Assembly: GCF_027923905.1 (NCBI RefSeq)
Contig: NZ_AP026966.1
Coordinates: forward strand, 2,853,001 to 2,917,000
Direction of reading: 5' to 3'
Source of the DNA: Massilia varians
Lineage (GTDB): Bacteria > Pseudomonadota > Gammaproteobacteria > Burkholderiales > Burkholderiaceae_D
DNA length: 64,000 nucleotides
Within the stretch, counting starts at the first letter, position 1. Each line of letters starts with the position of its first letter. Below the pieces are notes generated by a model. It ran no database searches. It was given only the letters and a program-made list of their open reading frames with translations, and was not told the DNA's origin. This document shows positions 44,589-51,524 of this stretch, piece by piece. Position numbers and translations under genes: made by a program.

Positions 44589-44608
44589 TGTCTTGCCTTC
44601 GCTTGGTC

Positions 44609-44962
44609 TCAGTGATGCCGATGGGCGCCGTGTCCCGCCGCCGGCTTGGCCGGCTCGGCTGGTTTTGCCGGCGCGGCAGGGGCGCCGTGCGCGGGAGGCG
44701 AGCTCGGAGCCTGGGCAGCGTCGTGCCCGGCATGCGCCGGCCCGGCGCCGACCGCGTCGTTCATCTGGCGCCAGGTCTTGTCCGGAGTTGTGGTGCTATC
44801 GGGCAGCGCGCGGGAATAGTCCGACATCGCCGACTGGTACACGGCTTGGGGGACAGGCACCCCCGGGTCGCTTGGCTCGGGCGCACAGGATGCCTGCTGG
44901 GCATGCGCGGACGGCGCAGCCATCAGGACGCCGGCGGCGGCCATCAGGAACATGGGTTTCAT
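44609..44962 (-). CDS. Exported Pro/Ala/His-rich protein of the copper operon
   Basis: A 117-aa periplasmic protein. Signal peptide MFLMAAAGVLMAAPSAHA, one pair-less Cys after cleavage, and a short folded part (VPQAVYQSAMSDYSRALPDSTTTPDKTWRQMNDAV). The second half is a Pro/Ala/Lys repeat with His clusters ending GHGAHRHH. It lies 20 bp ahead of the TolC-like gene. The His-rich tail suggests metal binding; no family recognised. Confidence 0.75.
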   Translation of the reverse strand: MKPMFLMAAAGVLMAAPSAHAQQASCAPEPSDPGVPVPQAVYQSAMSDYSRALPDSTTTPDKTWRQMNDAVGAGPAHAGHDAAQAPSSPPAHGAPAAPAKPAEPAKPAAGHGAHRHH

Positions 44963-45067
44963 GGTCAATCCTCGAAAATCGCTAAGGGGCCGCGCGTCGC
45001 ACGCACGGTCGCTTGTGGAGCAGGCGCAGCGGTGCGGATGCACCGGCTGGCTCGGCTTCGGGTTCGA

Positions 45068-45499
45068 TTACGCGGATTGGCGCCGGGGAGGTCGTTGCGG
45101 ACCGTCGGGGATGAAGCCCGCGACCAGGGGCGAAGGCGACACGAGCACGGCGTCGGAACCGTCGAAGCTGGGGAGGGCGGAGAAAGCCGATGGCGGCGCT
45201 ACCGCGCCGGCGCAGACTGCCGAGCAGGCGCTGCAGGACGAATGCGCCTTCTTCGCGATGCCGGATGCCGATGCATTGTCGTCGGCCGCCGCGCTTGCGT
45301 CGTGGGCCGCGTGGGCCGCATGCTCGCCGTCGTGATGCGCATGCGCGTCCGGGGCGTTCTGGTGATGCGCCATGGCGGCTGAGCTTGCCTCGTGTTGCCG
45401 GATGGGCGCGCAAGACATCCCGACGCTCGCAGCGACCGCATGCAGCGGCAGCATCAGCATCAGTAGCCAAACAATGAATGTCTTGACAGTGCGGTCCAT
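45068..45499 (-). CDS. Small His/Cys-rich leader protein at the head of the copper operon
   Basis: A 143-aa protein, first gene of the copper operon. An N-terminal membrane/signal segment (FIVWLLMLMLPLHAVAASVG) precedes a His/Ala region (HHQNAPDAHAHHDGEHAAHAAHD) and a Cys cluster, CSACSAVC. It ends FIPDGPQRPPRRQSA. This layout, small with TM, Cys pair and Arg-Pro end, recalls the DUF2946-type peptides that head copper operons in Bordetella and act as copper-sensing upstream ORFs. That relation is inferred from architecture. The czcI-like gene at 57292 has the same plan. Confidence 0.72.
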   Translation of the reverse strand: MDRTVKTFIVWLLMLMLPLHAVAASVGMSCAPIRQHEASSAAMAHHQNAPDAHAHHDGEHAAHAAHDASAAADDNASASGIAKKAHSSCSACSAVCAGAVAPPSAFSALPSFDGSDAVLVSPSPLVAGFIPDGPQRPPRRQSA

Positions 45500-45594
45500 A
45501 GGCGAGCGGAGTATAGCACGGCATAATGAACTGAAAAGCGGCTCAGGCTTGTCGAAGGTCAGGACGCGGGGCGCCACGACGGTGGCGAAACCGC

Positions 45595-45625
45595 TTGACC
45601 TTCCTACAATCGGAAGGTTTAGAGT
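45595..45625 (+). promoter_or_regulatory. CueR-type promoter/operator
   Basis: ACCTTCC-N7-GGAAGGT (45597-45617) is a perfect CueR-type palindrome. It lies between a -35 box TTGACC (45595-45600) and a -10 box TAGAGT (45620-45625), 19 bp apart. This overlong spacer is the hallmark of MerR-family activated promoters. Orientation is unambiguous: on the minus strand no matching -35/-10 pair exists. The promoter therefore fires towards the ferredoxin, away from the oxidase operon. No cueR gene lies in the window. Confidence 0.88.
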
Positions 45626-45652
45626 GGGTTCAGCTAAACCTGGAGTCCTGAC

Positions 45653-45853
45653 ATGCATGTACGCGAGCGATCAAACGAGGCCATCCGCTACCCAAGCGGC
45701 GGCGCGGCCGTCCAGCTCCCTGCCGTGGCAAGGGGCGAACCTGCCTCGATGTCCCCGGCCGAAGCCCGGGCCAGCCGAGGCTGCCTGTTCTGCCGCTACC
45801 GCCGCCCACCCGCACCTGTACCCGCACCGGAACGGGAGATGCCCCATGCCTAG
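45653..45853 (+). CDS. Short ORF with CxxC between the CueR promoter and ferredoxin
   Basis: A 66-codon frame with GGAG seven bases before its ATG, 28 bp after the -10 box. It overlaps the ferredoxin start by 8 bp, so the two are probably coupled. The product is basic, with one Cys pair (RGCLFCRYRRPP), and resembles neither CopZ nor MerR. It might be a copper-sensing leader peptide or only a translated leader. No homologues known to me. Confidence 0.5.
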   Translation: MHVRERSNEAIRYPSGGAAVQLPAVARGEPASMSPAEARASRGCLFCRYRRPPAPVPAPEREMPHA

Positions 45854-46184
45854 GCTGACCGTCCTTCCCCATCCGGAATGCGCACCCGGCGGCGCCGTGA
45901 TCGACGCCGCCAGCGGGACCAGCATTTGCGACGTTCTGCTCGAGCACGGGGTGGAGATCCAGCACGCGTGCGGCAAGGTCGGCGCCTGCACGACCTGCCA
46001 TGTCGTGGTGCGCGAGGGCTTCGCCTCGCTGAACGAAGCAAGCGAAGCCGAGGAAGACATGCTGGACCGCGCCTGGGGTGTCGAACAGCACTCGCGCCTG
46101 TCCTGCCAGGCCATCGTCGCCGATACCGAGCTGAGCGTCGAGATTCCGCGCTATTCGCTCAATCACGCCAAGGAAAAGCTGTAG
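45846..46184 (+). CDS. fdx: Isc-type 2Fe-2S ferredoxin
   Basis: A 112-aa adrenodoxin/Isc-type ferredoxin that supplies electrons, typically in Fe-S cluster assembly. Cluster ligands follow C-X5-C-X2-C (HACGKVGACTTCHV) and a fourth Cys in RLSCQAIV. EEDMLDRAWG and EIPRYSLNHAKEKL are the usual Isc ferredoxin endings. GGGAG precedes the ATG. It is not in an isc cluster here; it stands alone under a CueR-type promoter. Copper damages Fe-S clusters, so a copper-induced ferredoxin for repair is a reasonable inference. Confidence 0.92.
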   Translation: MPRLTVLPHPECAPGGAVIDAASGTSICDVLLEHGVEIQHACGKVGACTTCHVVVREGFASLNEASEAEEDMLDRAWGVEQHSRLSCQAIVADTELSVEIPRYSLNHAKEKL

Positions 46185-46241
46185 CGCGGGCGGCGCCAAT
46201 CTCCGTGGTCGGGCCGCCTGTCGCTGCAAACGGTACCCAAC

Positions 46242-46349
46242 ATGCGCAAGAACCTGAACTGTATCCTTGTCTACAAGGCGCTCGGGATTGCCGCGGCCGT
46301 GCGCCGGCGCGTTGTCGGCGCAACCGGGGAGGCGCGCCATGCATCCTGA
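46242..46349 (+). CDS. Possible 35-aa ORF overlapping the DUF3703 start
   Basis: A short frame (MRKNLNCILVYKALGIAAAV then Arg-rich) that ends inside the first codons of the DUF3703 gene (11-bp overlap). The first 20 residues are hydrophobic enough for a membrane segment. No convincing ribosome site or homology; it may be a remnant. Confidence 0.2.
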   Translation: MRKNLNCILVYKALGIAAAVRRRVVGATGEARHAS

Positions 46350-46680
46350 GCTGCGCAAGGCCTACTAGGACGAGATGGCTGCGGCCCGGCATTGCTATCA
46401 CGCGGGCAGCGAAGCGGCCGCGATGGCGCATCTCGAACGCGCCCACGTCCTGGGCCAGCGCCACGTCGCGCCGCACGTGAGGACGCACTACTGGATGCTC
46501 AAGATCGGCCTGCGCCGCGGCGCGCCGCGCCAGGTCTGGGGACAGCTGCTGCGTATCGTGCTGGGCGCGCTCGGGTCGGCGCTGGGTATCGTGCCGACCG
46601 GGAATACCGGCGGCACGGACATCGGCATGTTCCGGCGGTTGCCGCTCGACCCGGCACTGCGGCGCCTGCTCGACAAGTGA
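46339..46680 (+). pseudogene. DUF3703 protein gene with in-frame amber codon at position 10
   Basis: DUF3703 proteins are short cytosolic proteins often next to metal-resistance genes. A strong ribosome site (GGGGAGG) precedes the ATG at 46339, which encodes MHPELRKAY and then TAG (46366-46368). The same frame goes on DEMAAARHCYHAGS, LERAHVLGQRHVAPHVRTHYWMLKIGL and VPTGNTGGTDIGMFRRLPL, the typical DUF3703 core. A CAG-to-TAG change would explain it. Translation could restart at the ATG at 46375 and give 101 aa that lack only the first helix start. Either a nonsense allele or a re-initiating gene. Confidence 0.8.
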
Positions 46681-46693
46681 GCCGGTGCGCCGT

Positions 46694-47686
46694 CTATTGC
46701 CCGGGATCGGGCTTGACCCGCGCGTACTGGTAGTCCGCGGCAGAGCGCTCCAGCGCCAGGCCGAGCGTGTCCTTGAGCTCGTCGGGTGTGGCGCCCTCGG
46801 CCAGTTTGCGCTGGGCGAAGGTGTTACGCAAGGTGCGTCCGCCGGCACGGGACAGGTCGATGCCGGCGCGCTCGAACGTGGCCCGGACCTGCATGTAGAC
46901 GGTCTTCTTGATCATCTTGCGTCCCTCGACATTGGCAGGGAAGACGAACTCGCCCGGAATGCCCATTGCCGCGCGCTCCTTCAGCCAGGCCTGCAGCTCG
47001 GCGGCGCCTTCGCGCGGGAGCAGAGCGACGTGCTCGTGGCTGGTCTCATGCTTCTGGCGCGGGGTGATGGTCAGCTCGATGGCGCCGTCGAGGTCGGCCT
47101 GCTGCCCGACCTCGCCCAGCAGCAGGCCGATCGTCTCGGCAACCCGCAGCCCGGCCAGCGCGATGGTGAGCTGCATGGCGCGGTCGCGCCGGCGCTTCCA
47201 GCCGTCGAAGGGCGTCACCCGGCGCACCCGTACCGGCGTCGAGGGCAGGGCGTCGAAGAAGCGGCGCAGCTGCTCGTCCGACAGGGCCCGCGTGGGCTCG
47301 TCCCGCAGGTAGTCGGCCGGCCTGGTGGCCAGGATCGCCTCGCGCGCCGGATTCGGCTCGGCTTCCAGGTGCTGGTAACAGCGCTCGAGCAGGCGCAGGT
47401 AACGGTGGGCGATCTTGCTGTTGATGATGCGCCCGTCTTCGTCGGCGCGGTCGATGAAGCGCCTGAGATCGGCCTGGTCGACCGTGGAGAAACGTTTCCC
47501 TTGTTCCGTCATCCAGTTGCAGAAGTTGCGAAACATGTAGGTGTAAATCGTGACGGACTGCTTCGACACCGTTTTGAGCTTGCCGTCGGCCGGCAGACGC
47601 TTGGCGGTGTCGGCGAAGTCGAGGCTGACGACGAAGGCTTCGAAGGCCTTGACGGGATTGTCGTCCCAGGATGAGAGCTTGGACAT
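46694..47686 (-). CDS. Tyrosine recombinase/integrase family protein, degenerate active site
   Basis: A 330-aa protein with an N-terminal SAM-like DNA-binding domain (VTIYTYMFRNFCNWMTEQGK) and a C-terminal phage-integrase catalytic domain. The first Arg is in IALAGLRVAETIGLLLGE and a Lys in TPRQKHETSHEHVALLP. Box II, normally HxLRH, reads RTLRN. The later LGH motif reads LGL. The nucleophile Tyr is in ERSAADYQYARV. Two histidines of the R-K-H-R-H-Y set are therefore missing, so cutting activity is doubtful. It lies beside a dispersed repeat copy. No phage or integron genes are adjacent. Confidence 0.85.
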   Translation of the reverse strand: MSKLSSWDDNPVKAFEAFVVSLDFADTAKRLPADGKLKTVSKQSVTIYTYMFRNFCNWMTEQGKRFSTVDQADLRRFIDRADEDGRIINSKIAHRYLRLLERCYQHLEAEPNPAREAILATRPADYLRDEPTRALSDEQLRRFFDALPSTPVRVRRVTPFDGWKRRRDRAMQLTIALAGLRVAETIGLLLGEVGQQADLDGAIELTITPRQKHETSHEHVALLPREGAAELQAWLKERAAMGIPGEFVFPANVEGRKMIKKTVYMQVRATFERAGIDLSRAGGRTLRNTFAQRKLAEGATPDELKDTLGLALERSAADYQYARVKPDPGQ

Positions 47687-48000
47687 GATAGAAACGGAGA
47701 TGGGCGTACGGGCACTATATCACTAAAATGTAACTAACCTACTGATGCAACCCATCAAACCGAAAACCAGCCACCAGCGACGGCGGCCGGGGCGGAGAGC
47801 GCCGACATGGGCGAAGCGGCTCCAACCGCGGGATGTCATTGCTTGCAGCTGAGATCGGGGACCGCGTCGGCAGGCAGTGCCGGAGCGCACAGCTAGCCCC
47901 TGGTAGGCATCGCAGCCGTGCCCGACATCGAGGCGAGCTCCGATCGCGGGCGCTACTGGCGACCGAACCCGACCCCAAGCCAGATCCTTACCGGTAGGCG
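47687..48000. other. Non-coding gap between recombinase and PRC-barrel gene
   Basis: A 314-bp gap. It contains copy A of the dispersed repeat (47730-47795); the rest shows no supported gene. Short open frames here lack ribosome sites and conserved sequence. Confidence 0.5.
47730..47795 (+). repeat. Dispersed intergenic repeat, copy A
   Basis: Shares GTAACTAAC, then CACCCA-like and CAAAC blocks, then AAAACCAGCCACCAG with the copy at 51393-51460, in the same orientation. The two copies lie 3.66 kb apart and bracket the PRC-barrel and katE genes. Confidence 0.6.
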
Positions 48001-48444
48001 TTATCTTTTCTGGTACACAAACGCTGGCAAGGCCTTCAGCGCCTCCTTCGTTGCGCCAGGCAAGCTCAACTGCTTATTCTGGACCTTGAACTGTGCCATC
48101 GGGATGGCAACGTCATGTTTGCCCATGCCCAGGAAGCCACCCACGCCGACAATCGCAAACGGGGCCGCAGGCGCGTTTCCCTTGCTTGGAGAAATGATCA
48201 GGTCGTCGATCTTGCCGATCCTTTCGTTCTTGTCGTTGACCACCGTCTTGCCGAGCAGGTCTCGCTGGGCGCTCCAGCCGACGACAATCGTTTCCATCTC
48301 GATCACGGTGACGCCGAGTGGCGCCCTGCCGGCGACCGGCGCGGCGGGGGCCTGCGCGCCGGACTGCGCCGGCGCCTGTGCCGATGCTGCGCCGACCCAG
48401 AGGGGTACGGCCGACATCGCCAAAACTGCAAGCATGCGTTTCAT
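48001..48444 (-). CDS. Exported PRC-barrel domain protein
   Basis: A 147-aa periplasmic protein. Signal peptide LAVLAMSAVPLWVGAASA, an Ala/Pro linker, and a PRC-barrel (SAQRDLLGKTVVNDKNERIGKIDDLIISPSKG, then FAIVGVGGFLGMGKHDVAIPM). PRC-barrel proteins of this exported type are common in Burkholderiales and are stress-linked, but their function is unclear. It lies downstream of katE on the same strand with a gap of 215 bp. Confidence 0.88.
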   Translation of the reverse strand: MKRMLAVLAMSAVPLWVGAASAQAPAQSGAQAPAAPVAGRAPLGVTVIEMETIVVGWSAQRDLLGKTVVNDKNERIGKIDDLIISPSKGNAPAAPFAIVGVGGFLGMGKHDVAIPMAQFKVQNKQLSLPGATKEALKALPAFVYQKR

Positions 48445-50743
48445 GACGCCTCCTTCGAGCTAACCAATGCAGTCCACTATAGGGGCGACGGTGCCGCGCA
48501 CGTTACGGAGTCACGTCCGGGTTGACCTATCTCACGCCTGCGGCCTTGGGCATGCATGTCGATCGCGTGGCCGCGTCAGGCGCCACAGCTGGGTCGGCAG
48601 GGCGAGCGGCGCACGGACCGGCACGGCGGCCTCGCGGCCGAAGCTGCAGGCTCAGGCGCTCACACCCGAGGTGGATCGGTTTCGCGCGCGTACACCTTGT
48701 GCTGCGCCAGCGCCGCCTCGAACGCGTCCAGCCCCGCCGCCAGTTCTCCGGTGTCCGCCTGGATCAGGCCGGGATCGGGCGCGCCGTCGGGCAGTGTGGT
48801 CGGCAGGTTTGCCGCCGCCACCAACTGGCGTCCGGCGCCCAGCGCCAGGATAGGCTTGTCGTGGCGGTAGGCGTCGCGCAGGAACTCGAGCACCCGGCCG
48901 TCGCGCGCGAGGGCGGCGACCGAGGCGCTGCCCGGTGCGATGACCACCGCATCGTACATCACCGATGGCGTCGCCTCGACGGTCACCTCGATATCCAGCG
49001 CTTCGTCGTTGCTGCTGTGCGCTTCGCCCAGGCGCTGGCCGACGATGCGCGGCTGCGCGCCCGCCTCCAGCAGTGCGGCATAGATGCGCCTGGCGGCGAC
49101 GCCGTTGACGCCGTTCGCGGCCAGGATCGCCACCCGGCGCGTGCGGATGCCGGTCTTGCCCGGATGCGCGAACAGCGACAGGGACGGCGAGAGCGGGTAG
49201 TCGGGCACCGGCGTGTCGTTCACGCGCGGCAGCGGCGGCGGCACCTCGATGCCCAGCTGCTCGGCCACGGCGGCAGCCAGGCCGTGGTCGACGTTGACCA
49301 GTCCGGCAACGATGCGCTTGCGGATTGCCGGCGTCTGCACGCGGGTCAGTTCGAAGCGGAAGGCATCGACGATGTGGCGCTGCTCGACCGGCGTCTGGCT
49401 TTTCCAGAACAGGCGTGCCTGGCCGTAATGCTCGGCGAACAGCTCGGGCTTGCCGCGCACCTTGCTGCCGTCGACGTGCTGCGGATAGCTGGTGAAGCCG
49501 CGCGAACCGGCCTGGAACGGGCAGCCGCCCGCCAGCGAATTCGGGTCGTACGACACGCGGCCGCGGTTGATGGCCTGGCGATGCATGCCGTCGCGCTGAT
49601 TATTATGCACCTTGGCAACCGGGGAATTGATCGGGATCTCGTGGAAATTCGGACCGCCCAGGCGCGTGAGCTGGGTGTCGATGTACGAGTGGATGCGGCC
49701 CTGCATCAGCGGGTCGTTGGTGAAGTCGATGCCGGGCACCAGGTGCGCGAGGCAGAACGCCACCTGCTCGGTCTCTGCGAAGAAGTTGTCCGGATTGCGA
49801 TCCAGCACCAGCTTGCCGACGGGGCGCACCGGCACCAGTTCCTCGGGCACGATCTTGGTGGGGTCGAGCACGTCGAACACACCGAATTGCGCGGCCTGCT
49901 CCTCGGTGAAGACCTGCAGGCCCAGTTCCCATTCAGGGAAGTTGCCGGACTCGATCGCTTCCCACAGGTCGCGCCGGTGGAAGTCCGGGTCGGCGCCGGC
50001 CACCTTGACGGCTTCGTCCCACACCAGGGAGTAGGTGCCCTGCAGCGGCGTCCAGTGGAACTTGCACAGGTGCGTCTCGCCTTTCGCATTGATCAGGCGA
50101 AAACTGTGCACGCCGAAGCCCTGCATCATGCGGAAGCTGCGCGGGATGGCCCGGTCGGACAGCACCCACATCAGCATGTGGAAGATCTCGGGCGACAGGC
50201 CGGCGAAGTCGTAGAAGGTGTCGTGCGCGCTGGACGCCTGCGTGATCTCGTTGTTCGGTTCCGGCTTGACGGCGTGGACCAGGTCCGGGAACTTCATCGC
50301 GTCCTGGATGAAGAACACGGGGATGTTGTTGCCGACTAAATCGAACACGCCTTCGTCCGTATAGAACTTGGTAGCGAAGCCGCGCACGTCGCGCGCCGTG
50401 TCCGCCGAGCCGCGCGAGCCCACCACGGTCGAGAAGCGCACGAACACGGGCGTACGCTTGCCGGCCTTGCAGAACAGGGAGGCGCGGGTGATGTCGGACA
50501 GGTCGCAGTAGTTCTCGAAATAGCCGTGCGCGGCGCTGCCGCGCGCATGCACGACGCGCTCGGGGATACGCTCGTGGTCGAAGTGCGTCATCTTTTCGCG
50601 GAAGATGAAGTCTTCCATTGCGGTCGGGCCGCGCAGGCCGATCTTCAGCGAATCCTGGTCCTGCGCCAGCGGCACGCCCTGGTTGGTCGTCAGGACCCGG
50701 TCGGTGTCGTCCACGCGCACGCGGTCGAGCGGTCCATTGAGCG

Positions 50744-50753
50744 GGTTCTGGCC
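50744..50753 (+). repeat. Target-site duplication, left copy
   Basis: GGTTCTGGCC abuts the left terminal repeat of the MITE and is repeated exactly at 50921-50930. A 10-bp duplication fits IS4-family transposition. Confidence 0.85.
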
Positions 50754-50920
50754 TAATGCCAGTCAGTTAGCGATCATTGTAGGGTGGGCGGGTTCCCCGC
50801 CCACGCGGTGATAGTTGTGACATGAACAGTCGAACAGGCTGCAGTACTTTGATTTGAACGCGTGGGCGGGAGACCCGCCCACCCTACGCATGAGCACTGA
50901 CTCTTAAGTGACCGGCATTA
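50754..50920. mobile_element. 167-bp IS4-type MITE inserted in katE
   Basis: The ends are imperfect inverted repeats: the left begins TAATGCCAGTCAGTTAG and the right, read inwards, TAATGCCGGTCACTTAAG. Both match the TAATGCCGATCAGTTAAG pattern I recall for IS4 termini. An exact 10-bp target duplication flanks it. Inside are two inverted copies of a GTAGGGTGGGCGGG hairpin (50779-50805 and 50861-50888) about 55 bp apart. There is no transposase frame, so it must have moved with a transposase supplied in trans. Confidence 0.85.
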
Positions 50921-50930
50921 GGTTCTGGCC
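50921..50930 (+). repeat. Target-site duplication, right copy
   Basis: Exact repeat of GGTTCTGGCC at 50744-50753, directly outside the right terminal repeat. Confidence 0.85.
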
Positions 50931-51392
50931 GACCAGCGGACGGCCGGCCCCGACCTTGGGCGAGGCGATGTCCTCGGTGGTGGTGCTGGCCGTGGCCAGC
51001 GGCGACGCCGGCGTGCGCGTCTCGCCACGCGGCGGATCGAATGCGGCCTCGCCATACTCGGACGGCTTGGTCTCGTTGAACGGCATCGCCGCCGCGAGGT
51101 CGTGCTGTTCGCTGACCTTGTCAAGCAGGCGCTCGCTCTCGGGCGTGTCCGCGCCCAGGGACGCGGGCGGTGTCGGGTCGGAAGGACCTCCCACGGTGCT
51201 GAGAACGGAGCCTGCGCCGTCGAACGGCTCGTTGTCGTTGCTGGCCATACATCACCTCGTCGTCGGTTGTATGACGCGCACATCGCGCGCCCTACGGACG
51301 AGTCTGCTTTACATTTCGCCACCAGCGTTGATCTGCCACATACAGCATGGGGGACTTCGGGATGGGTATCGGTTCGCTCTCCCGCCAAAAAA

Positions 51393-51460
51393 GTAACTAA
51401 CGAACGAGTTCCACCCAACAAACAAAAACCAGCCACCAGTGGCCCGGGCGAGGAACGCGG
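51393..51460 (+). repeat. Dispersed intergenic repeat, copy B
   Basis: Second copy of the repeat at 47730-47795, in the 276-bp gap between the katE start and the czcA stop. Shared blocks are GTAACTAAC, CCACCCA, CAAAC and AAAACCAGCCACCAG. The flanks differ. Confidence 0.6.
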
Positions 51461-51524
51461 CGCCCGCATCGGGTACTGGCCGGCGCGCTCCCTGACGGCT
51501 TGGACATGTGCGCCGCGTCCGACC

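Larger units (their letters stand above)
48660..51248 (-). pseudogene. katE: Clade II (HPII-type) catalase gene split by a MITE
   Basis: Large-subunit catalase with C-terminal flavodoxin-like domain. The N-terminal piece (51248-50904, 114 aa, disordered, ending GRPLVGQN) runs into TAA inside a 167-bp insertion. The rest resumes in the same frame after it. Removing the element and one 10-bp duplicate (177 bp, 59 codons) restores one 803-codon frame through [19 protein letters not shown]. All catalytic parts lie downstream: His in [13 protein letters not shown], Asn in [12 protein letters not shown], haem-ligand Tyr in [20 protein letters not shown] at 50720 could start a 686-aa catalase that lacks only the N-terminal extension, so activity may remain if it is translated. 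Confidence 0.88.

Noticed and set aside
45500..45625. Reading the CueR palindrome as the promoter of the minus-strand copper operon
   Set aside because: On the minus strand no -35/-10 pair fits the 19-bp spacer; the plus strand fits exactly.
44609..46184. A cueR/merR regulator gene next to the CueR operator
   Set aside because: All frames around the operator were read; none has the MerR helix-turn-helix opening or the Cys metal loop.
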